Notes under the pieces: model-generated
Told to the model about the DNA's origin: nothing
Database searches by the model: none
Seen by the model: the letters and a program-made list of their open reading frames with translations, nothing else
Shown here: piece after piece, positions 45,262 through 55,824 of the stretch
Layout: the number at the start of each line of letters is the position of its first letter
Numbering within the stretch: the stretch's first letter is position 1
DNA from: Methyloversatilis universalis FAM5
GTDB taxonomy: Bacteria > Pseudomonadota > Gammaproteobacteria > Burkholderiales > Rhodocyclaceae
Direction of reading: 5' to 3'
Assembly: GCF_000214035.2 (NCBI RefSeq)
Contig: NZ_AFHG01000052.1
Span: 372,001 to 436,000 of the forward strand
DNA: 64,000 nt
Program-made: the position numbers and the translations under genes

Positions 45262-45897
45262 GTGCGCAGAACTCGCATCAAGGTATGCGGCTTCACCCGT
45301 GAAGCCGATCTGGACGGCGCGCTGGCGCTGGGCGTGGACGCGGTGGGCTTCGTGCTCTATCCGCCCAGTCCGCGCGCGGTCAGCATTGCCCGTGCCGCCG
45401 AGCTGGCGCGCCGGGTGCCGCCTTTCGTCTGCCGCGTGGGGCTGTTCGTGAACGAGGCGCCGGAGGTGGTTGAACAGGCGGTCCGCGAGGCGGGGCTGGA
45501 CCTGCTGCAGTTTCATGGTGACGAAAGTCCGGAGTACTGCGAACGCTTCGGCCGCCCCTGGATCAAAGCGGTCCGGGTGAGGCCGGAAACGGATTTGCTA
45601 GAATGTGCGCGCCTTTATCGTGGCGCGCGGGGTCTGCTGCTCGACGCGTGGTCGGAAGCCTGGGGTGGTTCCGGCAAACGCTTCGACTGGACGCTGATTC
45701 CGGCCGACCTCGGACTGCCGCTGATTCTGTCCGGCGGCCTCGACCCGGACAACGTGGCCGACGCGGTCGCGAACATCCGGCCGATGGCGGTCGATGTGAG
45801 CAGTGGCGTGGAATCGGGCAAGGGCATCAAGGACGTCGCCCGGGTGGCGGCCTTCATATCAGGAGTGGAGCATGGGGAAGCAAGATCTGCCGGCTGA
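45262..45897 (+). CDS. trpF: Phosphoribosylanthranilate isomerase TrpF
   Basis: 211 residues from GTG 45262, chosen because AGGA lies six bases upstream; a TTG at 45244 overlapping truA is the alternative. Catalytic Cys9 in KVCGFT and the acid in LLLDAWSE are present, with the phosphate-binding [11 protein letters not shown]. Isomerises phosphoribosylanthranilate in tryptophan synthesis. Its end overlaps trpB by 26 bases. Confidence 0.95.
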   Translation: MRRTRIKVCGFTREADLDGALALGVDAVGFVLYPPSPRAVSIARAAELARRVPPFVCRVGLFVNEAPEVVEQAVREAGLDLLQFHGDESPEYCERFGRPWIKAVRVRPETDLLECARLYRGARGLLLDAWSEAWGGSGKRFDWTLIPADLGLPLILSGGLDPDNVADAVANIRPMAVDVSSGVESGKGIKDVARVAAFISGVEHGEARSAG

Positions 45898-47104
45898 GGT
45901 ATCCGCCTCGGCCTACAACTATCCGGACGCTCTGGGGCATTTCGGTCCTTACGGCGGCGTGTTCGTCGCCGAAACCCTGATCGCGGCGCTGGACGAACTG
46001 CGCGAAGCCTACGAGAAGCTGAAGGACGATCCGGCCTTCCGCGCCGAGTACGAATACGAACTGAAGCATTACGTAGGCCGGCCCAGCCCGGTCTATCACG
46101 CCCGCCGGCTGTCCGAGCACTGCGGGGGCGCGCAGATCTACCTGAAGCGCGAGGACCTGAACCACACCGGCGCGCACAAGATCAACAACGTGATCGGCCA
46201 GGCCATGGTGGCCAAGCACATGGGCAAGCCGCGCGTGATCGCGGAAACCGGTGCCGGCCAGCACGGCGTGGCGACCGCCACCATTGCCGCACGCCTGGGC
46301 ATGGAATGCGTGGTCTACATGGGCAGCGAAGACGTGAAGCGCCAGGCCGCCAACGTCTATCGCATGAAGCTGCTCGGTGCCACCGTGGTGCCGGTCGAAT
46401 GCGGCTCGAAGACGCTGAAGGATGCGCTGAACGAGGCGATGCGCGACTGGGTGACCAATGTCGGCAACACCTTCTACATCATCGGCACCGTGGCCGGCCC
46501 GCATCCCTACCCGATGATGGTGCGCGATTTCCAGAAGATCATCGGCGAGGAATGCCTGTGGCAGATGCCGGAAATGATCCAGCGCCAGCCGGATGCGGTG
46601 GTGGCCTGTGTAGGTGGCGGCTCCAACGCCATGGGCATTTTCTACCCCTACATTCCCTACCCGAACGTGCGTCTGATCGGTGTCGAAGCCGGCGGTCACG
46701 GCGTGGCCACCGGCCAGCACTCTGCCTCGCTCTCCGCCGGTCGTCCCGGCGTGCTGCACGGCAACCGCACCTATCTGCTGCAGGACGAGAACGGCCAGAT
46801 CATCGAGACCCACTCGGTGTCCGCCGGTCTGGACTACCCGGGCGTGGGCCCGGAACACGCGTGGCTGAAGGACACCGGCCGTGCCGAGTACGTCACCATC
46901 AACGATGACGAGGCGCTCGCCGCCTTCCATCGCATGTGCCGCACCGAAGGCATCATTCCGGCGCTGGAGTCCTCGCACGCGGTGGCCTATGCGATGAAGC
47001 TGGCGGCCGAAATGCCGAAGGATGCGGCCATCCTGGTGAACCTGTCCGGTCGTGGCGACAAGGACATGCACACCGTGGCCGAAAAATCCGGCATCCAGTT
47101 CTGA
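45872..47104 (+). CDS. trpB: Tryptophan synthase beta chain TrpB
   Basis: 410 residues from ATG 45872. PLP lysine K103 lies in [23 protein letters not shown] binds the cofactor phosphate. It joins indole to serine in the complex with TrpA. The start is preceded by AGGAGTGGAG, inside the 3' end of trpF, so translation is coupled. Confidence 0.97.
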   Translation: MGKQDLPAEVSASAYNYPDALGHFGPYGGVFVAETLIAALDELREAYEKLKDDPAFRAEYEYELKHYVGRPSPVYHARRLSEHCGGAQIYLKREDLNHTGAHKINNVIGQAMVAKHMGKPRVIAETGAGQHGVATATIAARLGMECVVYMGSEDVKRQAANVYRMKLLGATVVPVECGSKTLKDALNEAMRDWVTNVGNTFYIIGTVAGPHPYPMMVRDFQKIIGEECLWQMPEMIQRQPDAVVACVGGGSNAMGIFYPYIPYPNVRLIGVEAGGHGVATGQHSASLSAGRPGVLHGNRTYLLQDENGQIIETHSVSAGLDYPGVGPEHAWLKDTGRAEYVTINDDEALAAFHRMCRTEGIIPALESSHAVAYAMKLAAEMPKDAAILVNLSGRGDKDMHTVAEKSGIQF

Positions 47105-47168
47105 CGCGTTCCCGATCAACCTTTTGCCGGTCGGGACGCGCAAGCGATCCGGCCGGCGGTTTCAATAC

Positions 47169-47981
47169 ATGTCCCGAATCGCTTCCACCCTGTCCGCACT
47201 GGAATCGGCCGGCCGCAAGGCGCTGATTCCTTTCATCACCGCGGGTGACCCCGATCTGTCCACCACGGTTCCGCTCATGCACGCGCTGGTCGAGTGCGGC
47301 GTCGACATCATCGAACTGGGCGTGCCCTTTTCCGACCCGATGGCCGACGGCCCGACCATACAGCGGTCGTCCGAGCGTGCCCTGGCGAAAAAGGTGTCGC
47401 TGCGCAACGTGATCCAGGTGGTGGCCGAATTCCGCAAGACCGATGCCCGGACGCCGGTGGTGCTGATGGGCTATGCCAACCCGATCGAGGCGATGGGCGT
47501 GGAAGCCTTCGCCGACGCGGCATCGAAGGCCGGTGCTGACGGCGTGCTGGTGGTCGATTACCCGCCGGAGGAGTCGCACGATTTCGCCGCCAAGGTGAGG
47601 GCGGTCGGTCTGGACGTGATCTTCCTGATCGCGCCGACCTCGACCGAAAAGCGCATCCGCGCGGTCGGCGAGATCGGCAGCGGCTACATCTATTACGTGT
47701 CGCTGAAGGGCGTGACCGGTGCCGGTCACCTCGACGTGAGCGAAGTGTCGCGCCGCATTCCGGCCATCCGCGAAGCGGTGGGCATGCCGGTGGGCGTGGG
47801 CTTCGGCATCCGTGACGGCGCGTCCGCGAAGGCGCTGTCCGCGGTGGCCGACGGCGTCGTGATCGGCAGCCGCATCATCGAGGAAATCGAGAACAGCCCG
47901 GCCGATCAGGTCATTCCGCGCGTGAAGGCGCTGGTGGGCAGCATCCGTCAGGCCATGGACAGCCAGGAGGTCGCCGCATGA
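47169..47981 (+). CDS. trpA: Tryptophan synthase alpha chain TrpA
   Basis: 270 residues from ATG 47169. Catalytic Glu49 ([11 protein letters not shown]) and Asp60 ([10 protein letters not shown]) fall at the same numbers as in E. coli. It cleaves indole-3-glycerol phosphate and passes indole to TrpB. The start lies 64 bases after trpB, and the stop overlaps accD as ATGA. Confidence 0.97.
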   Translation: MSRIASTLSALESAGRKALIPFITAGDPDLSTTVPLMHALVECGVDIIELGVPFSDPMADGPTIQRSSERALAKKVSLRNVIQVVAEFRKTDARTPVVLMGYANPIEAMGVEAFADAASKAGADGVLVVDYPPEESHDFAAKVRAVGLDVIFLIAPTSTEKRIRAVGEIGSGYIYYVSLKGVTGAGHLDVSEVSRRIPAIREAVGMPVGVGFGIRDGASAKALSAVADGVVIGSRIIEEIENSPADQVIPRVKALVGSIRQAMDSQEVAA

Positions 47982-48847
47982 GCTGGTTGCAGAAACTTCT
48001 TCCGCCCAAGATCAACCGCAGCGAGGCCGCCGGTCGCAAGTCGGTACCTGAAGGCCTGTGGTCCAAGTGCCCGTCCTGCGAGGCGGTGCTCTACACCGCC
48101 GACCTGGCGGCCAACCAGAACGTGTGCCCGAAGTGCAGCCACCATTCGCGCATGCGCGCCCGCGCCCGTCTGGACGGCCTGCTCGACCGTGAAGGCCGTT
48201 TCGAGATCGGCAATGAGGTGATGCCGGTCGATCCGCTCAAGTTCCGCGACAGCAAGCGCTACGCCGACCGCCTGAATGCGGCGGCCGACGACACCGGCGA
48301 GGGCGATGCGCTGGTGGTCATGCAGGGCGCGATCAGGACCGTGCCGGTGGTCGTCGCCTGCTTCGAATTCGAATTCCTCGGCGGCTCCATGGGTTCGGTG
48401 GTCGGTGAGCGCTTCGTGCGCGGCGTCCGGCTCGCGGTGGAGCAGCGCCTGCCCTTCGTCTGCATCGCCGCCAGCGGCGGTGCGCGCATGCAGGAAGGCC
48501 TGTTCTCGCTGATGCAGATGGCCAAGACCACGGCCGCGCTGACCCAGCTTTCGCAGAACCGCCTGCCCTTCATTTCGGTGCTGACCGACCCGACCATGGG
48601 CGGCGTGTCCGCCAGCTTCGCCTTCATGGGCGACGTCGTGATCGCCGAGCCCGGCGCGCTGATCGGCTTCGCCGGCCCGCGCGTGATCGAACAGACGGTG
48701 CGCGAAAAGCTGCCGGAAGGATTCCAGCGCGCCGAATTCCTGCTGGAGAAGGGTGCGGTCGACATGATCGTCGATCGCCGCGAGATGCCGGAGCGCATCG
48801 CCGGTCTGCTGGCAGCGCTGCAGCGCATGCCGGCGCTGGCGAGCTGA
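47978..48847 (+). CDS. accD: Acetyl-CoA carboxylase carboxyltransferase beta subunit AccD
   Basis: 289 residues. Zinc ribbon cysteines C31, C34, C50 and C53 (CPSC ... CPKC), then the crotonase-like carboxyltransferase domain with [19 protein letters not shown]. With AccA it transfers carboxyl to acetyl-CoA for fatty acid synthesis. Four-base overlap with trpA links it to the trp genes. Confidence 0.97.
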   Translation: MSWLQKLLPPKINRSEAAGRKSVPEGLWSKCPSCEAVLYTADLAANQNVCPKCSHHSRMRARARLDGLLDREGRFEIGNEVMPVDPLKFRDSKRYADRLNAAADDTGEGDALVVMQGAIRTVPVVVACFEFEFLGGSMGSVVGERFVRGVRLAVEQRLPFVCIAASGGARMQEGLFSLMQMAKTTAALTQLSQNRLPFISVLTDPTMGGVSASFAFMGDVVIAEPGALIGFAGPRVIEQTVREKLPEGFQRAEFLLEKGAVDMIVDRREMPERIAGLLAALQRMPALAS

Positions 48848-48902
48848 GCCGGCTTCGCCTACTATCCGCGTCCGCCCTGACTTCGGCTTGTCCGGCCAGC
48901 TC

Positions 48903-50225
48903 ATGTATTCGACCCTGCCCGAGTGGCTGCAGCATCTCGAAAGCCTGCACCCGAAGGTGATCCAGCTCGGACTGGATCGCGTGCTCAGCGTCAAGAAGGC
49001 GCTTGGCGTGGTACAGAAGGTGCCGCTGTTCATCGTTGGCGGCACCAACGGCAAAGGTTCGACCTGCGCCATGCTGGAGCGCATCCTGCGCTGCGCCGGC
49101 TACCGTGTCGGCACCTACACCTCGCCTCATCTGCTGGCCTACAACGAACGCGTCCGCATCAATGGCGAACCGGCCAGCGACGAGGCGATCTGCCGCGGTT
49201 TTGCCGAAGTCGAGGCGGCGCGCGGTGACACCGCGCTGACCTATTTCGAATTCGGCACGCTGGGTGCCTGGCAGGTGTTCGAACACGCCAATCTCGACGT
49301 GATCGTGATGGAGGTCGGCCTCGGTGGCCGGCTGGACGCGGTCAATGCCTTCGATGCCGACTGCGCCATCGTCACCAGTGTCGATCTTGACCACATGGAA
49401 TACCTCGGCGACACGCGCGAACTGATCGGCCGCGAGAAGGCCGGCATCTTCCGCGCCGGTCGTCCGGCCATCGTCGGCGACCCGGTACCGCCGCAGACCG
49501 TGATCGACTATGCCCAGTCCATCGGCGCGGTGCTGAAGATTTCGGGCCGCGACTTCGGTTTCGGCGGCGACCGCCAGCAGTGGGGCTACTGGCGGCGCGA
49601 TCCTGAGCGCCTGGTCAAGCGCGGCGGCCTCGGCTACCCGGCGCTGCGCGGTGCCAACCAGCTGCTGAACGCATCCAGCGTGATCACCGCACTCGATGCC
49701 ATGGCCGACCGCGTTCCGGTCAGCTTGGGCGACATCCGGCTCGGCCTCGCCACGGTCGAACTGCCCGGCCGCTTCCAGGTCATGCCCGGGCGGCCCGCGG
49801 TCATCTTCGACGTCGCGCACAACCCGCATGCGGCCGGCGTGCTGAACGAGAACCTGTCCAACATGGGTTTCTACCCGGCAACCTGGGCGGTTCTGGGCAT
49901 GTTGCGCGACAAGGACATCGCCGGCGTGCTCGACCGCCTGAAGGGGCGCATCGACCACTGGATGCTGTGTGATCTGGGCGGCCCGCGTGGCACGCCGGCG
50001 GCCGATATCGCCGCCATGATCGCCGACCGCGGCATTCCGGGCACCGTAGATACCTTCGCGTCGCCGGTCGAAGCCTGGCGGGCCACGCGGGCGAGGGTGG
50101 GGGCGGATGATAGAATTATTGTTTTCGGTTCCTTCCTGACCGTGGCTGAGGTGATGCGCGACTACGCGCAGTCGCCGCGGCCCCCGGTATCGGACGCCGC
50201 AACGCCTCCGCCCGCACAGGGCTGA
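48903..50225 (+). CDS. folC: Bifunctional folylpolyglutamate synthase / dihydrofolate synthase FolC
   Basis: 440 residues from ATG 48903. Mur-ligase type P loop GGTNGKGSTCAMLE, TSPHLLAYNERVRING and VGLGGRLDAVNAF are present. It adds glutamate to folates. A TTG at 48888 could add five residues. Followed by a SPOR-domain gene after 26 bases. Confidence 0.96.
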   Translation: MYSTLPEWLQHLESLHPKVIQLGLDRVLSVKKALGVVQKVPLFIVGGTNGKGSTCAMLERILRCAGYRVGTYTSPHLLAYNERVRINGEPASDEAICRGFAEVEAARGDTALTYFEFGTLGAWQVFEHANLDVIVMEVGLGGRLDAVNAFDADCAIVTSVDLDHMEYLGDTRELIGREKAGIFRAGRPAIVGDPVPPQTVIDYAQSIGAVLKISGRDFGFGGDRQQWGYWRRDPERLVKRGGLGYPALRGANQLLNASSVITALDAMADRVPVSLGDIRLGLATVELPGRFQVMPGRPAVIFDVAHNPHAAGVLNENLSNMGFYPATWAVLGMLRDKDIAGVLDRLKGRIDHWMLCDLGGPRGTPAADIAAMIADRGIPGTVDTFASPVEAWRATRARVGADDRIIVFGSFLTVAEVMRDYAQSPRPPVSDAATPPPAQG

Positions 50226-50251
50226 TCCCACCCGCAGGACACGCCCCCGAA

Positions 50252-50980
50252 GTGGCTTCCACCGATTCCGATCTGCAGACCGACCTTCGCAAGCGGGCGC
50301 GCCGCCGCCTGCTCGGCGCGGTCGCCCTGGCACTGACCGCCGCCATCGTGCTGCCCATCGTGATGGATCACGAGCCGCGACCGCCGGCACAGGACATCGC
50401 GGTGCGCATTCCGCCGCGCGAGGGTGCTGCGCCGCTGGCATCGCCGGCCCGTGCGGTGGAGTCGGACGACACGCTGCAGCCGCCGCCGGATTCCGAGCCG
50501 GTGCCGCCGCGCGCCGAAGTCCAGGCAAAGCCGGTGACCCCGCCGGTCGCGCCGCCTCCGCTTGCCGTCCGACCCGAGGTCAAGGCGGAGCCGAAGCCGG
50601 AGCCCAGACCCGAAGCGAAGCCTGAGCCGAGGCCGGAACCCAAGCCCGCGCCGAAACCGGAGCCCAAACCTGCGCCCAAGCCCGAACCCAAGGCCGAGGT
50701 GTCGCCGACCGAAGCGGCACGCGCCGCCGCGGTGCTCGACGGAAAGGGCAGTTTCGCGCTGCAGCTCGGCGTGTTCGGAGATGCCGCCAACGTGGCCAAG
50801 CTGCGCGCCCGCGCCAAGGAACTCGGTCTGGCCAGTTTCACCGAGGACGTGAAACTGGCGGACGGCCAGACCCGCACCCGGGTCAAGGTCGGGCCCTTCT
50901 CCAGCCGGCAGGCGGCGGAAGCGGCCCAGCGCAAGCTGGAAGCGGCCGGCCTGCGCTCGATGATCGCGCCGCGTCCATGA
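50252..50980 (+). CDS. SPOR-domain protein (DedD-like)
   Basis: 242 residues. Short cytoplasmic N-terminus, one membrane segment at about 22-40, then a Pro/Lys/Glu-rich periplasmic linker with alternating KPEP/KPAP units, and a C-terminal SPOR domain from about 165 (FALQLGVFGDAANVAKLR ... TRVKVGPFSSRQAAEAA). SPOR domains bind denuded septal peptidoglycan; DedD assists cell division, and dedD lies near cvpA and purF in many proteobacteria. GTG start. Confidence 0.88.
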   Translation: MASTDSDLQTDLRKRARRRLLGAVALALTAAIVLPIVMDHEPRPPAQDIAVRIPPREGAAPLASPARAVESDDTLQPPPDSEPVPPRAEVQAKPVTPPVAPPPLAVRPEVKAEPKPEPRPEAKPEPRPEPKPAPKPEPKPAPKPEPKAEVSPTEAARAAAVLDGKGSFALQLGVFGDAANVAKLRARAKELGLASFTEDVKLADGQTRTRVKVGPFSSRQAAEAAQRKLEAAGLRSMIAPRP

Positions 50981-51471
50981 CGGTTCTGGATTACGGCCTG
51001 CTCGCCATCGTGGTGTTCTCCACGGCGATCGGGCTGATGCGGGGTCTGGTGAGCGAAGTGATTGCACTGGCAGCCTGGGTGCTCGCCTTCATCGCCGCCC
51101 GTCAGTTCGGCGGCGATGCCGCCCATCTGCTGACCGGCACCATCGCCGACCCGGGTCTCCTTGCAGTTGCAGGTTTCGCCCTTACCTTCATAGCCGTGCT
51201 GCTGCTCTGTGGCGTGCTGCGCTGGCTCATGCGCTCGCTCATCCATGCCACCGGGCTGGACATTCCGGACCGCGTGCTCGGCGGGCTGTTCGGGCTGGCG
51301 CGTGCCGGACTTATACTGATGCTCCTTGTCGTCGGCGCGGCCTACACCCCGGCGCCGGAGCAGCCCTGGTGGAAGTCGGCTGCGCTGACGCCACCGCTCG
51401 AAACGGCGGCCATCGCGCTCAAGCCCTGGCTGCCGGAATCCGTGGCGAAAAAGATTCGTTTTAAGGCCTGA
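50977..51471 (+). CDS. cvpA: CvpA family membrane protein
   Basis: 164 residues with four membrane segments and the CvpA start [20 protein letters not shown]. CvpA is required for colicin V export in E. coli and its normal role is in envelope homeostasis. It overlaps the SPOR gene by four bases and lies five bases before purF, the conserved cvpA-purF pair. Confidence 0.92.
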   Translation: MTVLDYGLLAIVVFSTAIGLMRGLVSEVIALAAWVLAFIAARQFGGDAAHLLTGTIADPGLLAVAGFALTFIAVLLLCGVLRWLMRSLIHATGLDIPDRVLGGLFGLARAGLILMLLVVGAAYTPAPEQPWWKSAALTPPLETAAIALKPWLPESVAKKIRFKA

Positions 51472-51476
51472 CCATC

Positions 51477-53006
51477 ATGTGCGGAATACTCGGCGTCGTT
51501 GCCACCTCTCCCGTCAACCAGCTTCTGTACGATGGCCTGCTGGTGCTCCAGCACCGCGGCCAGGACGCGGCGGGCATCGCCACCGCGCAGGGGCAGAAAT
51601 TCCTGATGCACAAGGGCTCGGGCCTGGTGCGCGACGCCTTCCGCACGCGCAACATGCGCAATCTGCAGGGCAACTGGGGCATCGCCCACGTGCGCTACCC
51701 GACCGCAGGGTCCGCCTACAACGCGGCCGAGGCGCAGCCTTTCTACGTCAATTCGCCGTTCGGCATCATGCTGGCGCACAACGGCAACCTGACCAATTCG
51801 GAAGAGCTGAAGCTGGACATGTTCCGCACCGACCTGCGGCACATCAACACCACCAGCGACTCCGAAGTGCTGCTCAACGTGCTCGCGCACGAAATGATGC
51901 AGGCGCTGCGTGAGCGCCCGACCTTCGATCACGAAACCATTTTCCGCGCGGTCGCTGGCGTGCACCGTCGCTGCCGCGGCGCCTACGCGGTGGTGGCCAT
52001 GATCGCCGGCTTCGGTCTGCTGGCCTTCCGCGACCCCTACGGCATCCGTCCGCTGGTGATCGGCAACAACGAAACCGCCAACGGCACCGAGTGGCTGGTC
52101 GCGTCGGAAAGCGTCGCGCTCGATACGCTGGGCTTCAAGCTGCTGCGCGACATCGCGCCGGGCGAGGCGGTGCTCATTTCGCCGGAAGGCGCGATCAAGT
52201 CGCAGCAGTGTGCCGAACGCCCGAACTACGCGCCCTGCCTGTTCGAGTACGTGTATCTTGCGCGCCCGGATTCGCTGATGGACGGCGTGTCGGTGTACGA
52301 GTCGCGGGTCAAGATGGGCGAGTTCCTTGCGCAGAAGATCCAGCGCGACCACGCCGACCTGCAGATCGACGCGGTGATCCCGATTCCCGATTCCAGCCGC
52401 CCGTCGGCGATGGAGCTGGCACGCGTGCTGAACGTGCCCTACCGCGAAGGTTTCGTGAAGAACCGCTATATCGGCCGCACCTTCATCATGCCGGGGCAGG
52501 CGGTGCGCCGTAAGTCGGTGCGCCAGAAGCTCAACGCGATCACCCAGGAATTCAAGGGCAAGAACGTGCTGCTGGTCGATGATTCCATCGTGCGTGGAAC
52601 CACCAGTCAGGAAATCGTCGCGATGGCGCGTGAAGCCGGCGCGAACAAGGTGTATTTCGCCTCCGCCGCGCCCCCGGTGCGTTACGCCAACGTGTACGGC
52701 ATCGACATGCCGACCCGCGACGAACTGATCGCCTCCAACCGCACCGACGACGAAATCCGCGCCGCGATCGGCGCCGATGCGCTGATCTACCAGACGCTGG
52801 ACATGCTCAAGGCCTCGATCACCGCCTGCAACCCGTCGATCGAACAGTTCGAAACGTCCTGCTTCGACGGCTGCTACATCACCGGTGACGTGACCGCCGC
52901 CTATCTCGACGGCGTCGAGAACCAGCGCAAGGGCGCGCCCAAGCAGAGCGACGACGAGGGCGGCCAGCTCGACCTGAATCTGGTGGCATCGGAAGAGAAC
53001 GCCTGA
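51477..53006 (+). CDS. purF: Amidophosphoribosyltransferase PurF
   Basis: 509 residues. The N-terminal nucleophile Cys2 follows directly after Met (MCGILGVV), so only Met removal is needed for the glutaminase. The PRPP loop [18 protein letters not shown] is intact. First committed step of purine synthesis. ATG 51477 is fixed by the catalytic Cys. Confidence 0.98.
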   Translation: MCGILGVVATSPVNQLLYDGLLVLQHRGQDAAGIATAQGQKFLMHKGSGLVRDAFRTRNMRNLQGNWGIAHVRYPTAGSAYNAAEAQPFYVNSPFGIMLAHNGNLTNSEELKLDMFRTDLRHINTTSDSEVLLNVLAHEMMQALRERPTFDHETIFRAVAGVHRRCRGAYAVVAMIAGFGLLAFRDPYGIRPLVIGNNETANGTEWLVASESVALDTLGFKLLRDIAPGEAVLISPEGAIKSQQCAERPNYAPCLFEYVYLARPDSLMDGVSVYESRVKMGEFLAQKIQRDHADLQIDAVIPIPDSSRPSAMELARVLNVPYREGFVKNRYIGRTFIMPGQAVRRKSVRQKLNAITQEFKGKNVLLVDDSIVRGTTSQEIVAMAREAGANKVYFASAAPPVRYANVYGIDMPTRDELIASNRTDDEIRAAIGADALIYQTLDMLKASITACNPSIEQFETSCFDGCYITGDVTAAYLDGVENQRKGAPKQSDDEGGQLDLNLVASEENA

Positions 53007-53011
53007 CGGCT

Positions 53012-53030
53012 GCGGACGCTTGACGTCCGC
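53012..53030 (+). terminator. Hairpin after purF
   Basis: Seven-base-pair stem GCGGACG / CGTCCGC with loop CTTGA, six bases after the purF stop. No T tract. It contains the candidate -35 (TTGACG at 53020) of the metZ promoter, which continues to TAATGT at 53044 with an 18-base spacer. Confidence 0.4.
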
Positions 53031-53055
53031 GGCGGCCGGGCGCTAATGTCCGGCT

Positions 53056-53138
53056 ACGCGCCGATTTGAACCCAGCTTGCGGGCGCGCGGGTCAGAGACC
53101 GTGAGGTTTCCGACCCGGATAAATACGGCTAAAGCGGC
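53056..53138 (+). promoter_or_regulatory. SAM-II type riboswitch upstream of metZ
   Basis: P1 is CGCGCC (53057-53062) with GGCGCG (53082-53087). The loop reads GATTTGAACCCAGCTTGCG, matching the SAM-II L1 pattern GAUUUAACC..UUGC. Downstream come GATAAAT (53118-53124) and GGCTAAA followed by GCGG, matching GAUAAAU..GCUAAANNGG, so the pseudoknot pairings GC/GC and CC/GG are available. Compared with the minimal aptamer, a hairpin is inserted at 53089-53116 (GGGTC/GACCC, with GAGACC/GGTTTC inside). It precedes a methionine synthesis gene, the usual target of SAM-II. Identified by eye only. Confidence 0.82.
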
Positions 53139-53157
53139 GAAACGAACGTATCTGCGG

Positions 53158-53192
53158 AACCCGTTTTGCCTCCGAGGCGGAACGGGTTTTTT
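53158..53192 (+). terminator. Rho-independent terminator between the SAM-II aptamer and metZ
   Basis: Thirteen-position stem AACCCGTTTTGCC / GGCGGAACGGGTT (two G-U pairs) with loop TCCGA and six T residues. It lies about 80 bases before the metZ start, so it can act as the riboswitch expression platform. Confidence 0.85.
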
Positions 53193-53272
53193 GTTGTGCA
53201 CGCCCGCCATTCGCCTCGCGCTTTGTTTTCGATTTTCCGCATGACCGGCCGCGAGGCCGGATGGAGCACACC

Positions 53273-54472
53273 ATGAGCAGCCATGAACGCGCGCCCTTCG
53301 ATCCGGCGCAGTACGACCCCGAAACCGTCGCCGTGCGCGCCGGCATAGAGCGCAGCCAGTTCGGCGAACACGGCGAGGCGATGTTCCTGACCTCGAGCTT
53401 CGTGTTCGACACCGCGGCCGAAGCCGCCGCCCGCTTTTCAGGCAATGCGCCGGGCAATGTCTATGCCCGCTTCACCAACCCGACGGTCACCATGTTCCAG
53501 GACCGTCTGGCGGCACTGGAAGGTGCCGAGGCCTGCATCGCCACCAGTTCCGGCATGTCGGCCATCCTGTCCACGCTGATGGCGCTGCTGAAGAGCGGCG
53601 ACCACATCATCGCCTCGCGCGGCATCTTCGGTTCTACCCAGCAGCTGTTCGCGACCTACTTCGAGAAGTTCGGCGTCAGCACCACGCTGGTCGAGGCGAC
53701 GAACATCGAGGCCTACCGCGCCGCGGTGCAGCCGAATACGAAGCTCTTTTTCATCGAAACGCCGTCCAACCCGCTGACCGAGGTGATCGACATCGCCGCG
53801 GTGGCCGAGGTCGCACACGCGGCCGGCGCGCTGCTCGCGGTCGACAACTGCTTCTGCTCGCCGGCGCTGCAGAAGCCGATCGAACTGGGTGCCGACATCG
53901 TCATCCATTCCGCCACCAAGTACCTCGACGGCCAGGGCCGTGTGCTCGGCGGCGCGGTGTGCGGGCGCAAGGCGGAAATGGACGAGGTGCTGCGCTTCCT
54001 GCGCACCGCCGGCCCGACGCTGTCGCCGTTCAACGCCTGGGTCATTCTGAAGGGGCTGGAAACGCTGTCCATCCGCATGCAGGCACAGTCGGCCAATGCG
54101 CTCGAACTGGCGCGCTGGCTGGAAGCGCAGCCCTGGGTGGCGCGCGTGTTCTACCCCGGCCTGCCGTCGCATCCTCAGCACGAGATCGCGATGCGCCAGC
54201 AGAAGACCGGCGGCGCGGTCGTGGCTTTCGAGGTGAAGGGCGGTCGCGAAGAGGCGTGGAAGCTGATCGACGCCACCCGCATGCTGTCGATCACCGCCAA
54301 TCTCGGCGACACCAAGACCACCATCACCCATCCGGCGACCACCACGCACGGCCGCATTTCGCAGGAAGCGCGCGACGCCTCGGGCATCCGCGACAGCCTG
54401 ATCCGGCTGGCCGTCGGGCTGGAGTCGGTCGAGGACATGAAGCGCGATCTCTGTCGCTGGCTGGAGAGCTGA
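53273..54472 (+). CDS. metZ: O-succinylhomoserine sulfhydrylase MetZ
   Basis: 399 residues from ATG 53273, with GGAG six bases upstream; ATG 53261 is an alternative adding four residues. Cys/Met metabolism PLP enzyme with SATKYLDGQG (PLP Lys216) and the MetZ-type FETPSNPLTEVIDIAAVAE-like segment. It makes homocysteine from O-succinylhomoserine and sulfide. A SAM-II riboswitch and terminator precede it. ispD starts seven bases after the stop. Confidence 0.93.
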   Translation: MSSHERAPFDPAQYDPETVAVRAGIERSQFGEHGEAMFLTSSFVFDTAAEAAARFSGNAPGNVYARFTNPTVTMFQDRLAALEGAEACIATSSGMSAILSTLMALLKSGDHIIASRGIFGSTQQLFATYFEKFGVSTTLVEATNIEAYRAAVQPNTKLFFIETPSNPLTEVIDIAAVAEVAHAAGALLAVDNCFCSPALQKPIELGADIVIHSATKYLDGQGRVLGGAVCGRKAEMDEVLRFLRTAGPTLSPFNAWVILKGLETLSIRMQAQSANALELARWLEAQPWVARVFYPGLPSHPQHEIAMRQQKTGGAVVAFEVKGGREEAWKLIDATRMLSITANLGDTKTTITHPATTTHGRISQEARDASGIRDSLIRLAVGLESVEDMKRDLCRWLES

Positions 54473-54479
54473 TCCCGAC

Positions 54480-55175
54480 ATGCCGCGCCACATCGCCCTG
54501 GTCCCGGCCGCCGGCAGCGGCAGTCGCTTCGGCGCGCAGATGCCGAAGCAGTATCTGCCGCTGGCCGGCCAGCCGCTGATCCGTCACGCGCTGGCCACGC
54601 TGTGCGCCCACCCGCGCATCGACCGGGTGGTGGTCGCGCTGGCGCCGGAGGATCTGTACTGGCAGGGCTTCGACTGGACCGCGCTCGGCCCCAAGCTGAT
54701 GCCGGTGCATTGCGGCGGGGCCAGCCGGGCCGCCTCGGTGCGCAACGGACTTTGGGAAATCGCCGGCTGGGCGCGGCCGGAGGACTGGGTGCTGGTGCAT
54801 GACGCCGCGCGCCCCTGTCTGTCCGCCGCCATGCTGGACACCCTGATCGACACGCTGGCCGACGACCCGGTCGGCGGCCTGCTGGCGCAGAAGGTGGCCG
54901 ACACCCTGAAGCGCGCCGACGGCGCGGACCGGGTCGAGGCAACCGTGCCGCGTGACGCCATGTGGCAGGCGCAGACGCCGCAGATGTTCCGGCTGGCCCG
55001 GCTGGCCGACGCACTGGACCGCTGTCCGGACGTGACCGACGAAGCGTCGGCCATCGAGGCGGCCGGGCTCAGGCCGCGGCTGGTGGCCGCCGGCGCGGCC
55101 AATCTGAAAGTGACCTGGCCGGAAGACATGAAGCTGGCCGAACTGATCCTGCAGACCCAGGGGACCGACGCATGA
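54480..55175 (+). CDS. ispD: 2-C-methyl-D-erythritol 4-phosphate cytidylyltransferase IspD
   Basis: 231 residues. N-terminal nucleotide-binding [20 protein letters not shown] and later [10 protein letters not shown] and VEATVPRD-type motifs are intact. Third step of the MEP isoprenoid pathway. It lies 7 bases after metZ and overlaps ispF by four bases. Confidence 0.96.
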   Translation: MPRHIALVPAAGSGSRFGAQMPKQYLPLAGQPLIRHALATLCAHPRIDRVVVALAPEDLYWQGFDWTALGPKLMPVHCGGASRAASVRNGLWEIAGWARPEDWVLVHDAARPCLSAAMLDTLIDTLADDPVGGLLAQKVADTLKRADGADRVEATVPRDAMWQAQTPQMFRLARLADALDRCPDVTDEASAIEAAGLRPRLVAAGAANLKVTWPEDMKLAELILQTQGTDA

Positions 55176-55693
55176 ATCCGCTGTTCGCCGCACCGCTGCC
55201 TTTCCGCATCGGCCAGGGCTTCGACGTGCACAAGCTGGTCGACGGCCGCAAATGCATCATCGGCGGGGTCGACATTCCGCACGAGAAAGGCCTGCTCGGC
55301 CACTCCGATGCCGACGTGCTGCTGCACGCCATCACCGACGCGCTGCTCGGCGCTGCCGGTCTGGGCGACATCGGCCGGCTGTTTCCGGACACCGATGCGG
55401 CCTACGCCGGTGCCGACAGCCGGGTGCTGCTGCGCGAGGCGGTCAGGCAGGTGCAGGCTCAGGGCTGGCGCATTGGCAACATCGACGCCACCGTCATCTG
55501 CGAACGCCCGAAAATCACGCCGCACGCCGCGCAGATGGTGGCCAACATCGCCGCCGACTGCGGCATTCCGCCGCACGCGGTCAATGTGAAGGGCAAGACC
55601 TCGGAAAAGCTGGGCTACACCGGCCGCGGCGAGGGCATCGCCGCGCAGGCGGTGGCGATGCTGCTGGCGCCGCCCGAGCCCTCCATGGGCTGA
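55172..55693 (+). CDS. ispF: 2-C-methyl-D-erythritol 2,4-cyclodiphosphate synthase IspF
   Basis: 173 residues from ATG 55172. Metal ligands Asp18 and His20 in [40 protein letters not shown] and [17 protein letters not shown] are all present. Forms the cyclodiphosphate of the MEP pathway. A longer open frame into ispD is a shadow. Confidence 0.97.
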   Translation: MNPLFAAPLPFRIGQGFDVHKLVDGRKCIIGGVDIPHEKGLLGHSDADVLLHAITDALLGAAGLGDIGRLFPDTDAAYAGADSRVLLREAVRQVQAQGWRIGNIDATVICERPKITPHAAQMVANIAADCGIPPHAVNVKGKTSEKLGYTGRGEGIAAQAVAMLLAPPEPSMG

Positions 55694-55824
55694 GCACCGC
55701 TGTCGGTCGTCTTGACAGGGCCGGCGATGCGCTCTGTGCCCTGTCTGTAACATCAAGGACTTGCGGGCGTGGTACGGGGATTGCTGTGAGCTTCCCGGAT
55801 CACGCTTTCACAAAGGATGCCCAG

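Noticed and set aside
50570-50700. Repeated Pro/Lys/Glu codons as a DNA repeat or CRISPR-like array
   Set aside because: It is a low-complexity periplasmic linker in the SPOR protein; unit length is irregular and in frame. No CRISPR array was seen in the window.
55712-55744. TTGACA after ispF as a promoter for the PEP-CTERM gene
   Set aside because: No -10 at the right spacing; the sequence is part of an ACAGGG/CCCTGT dyad whose role is unknown.
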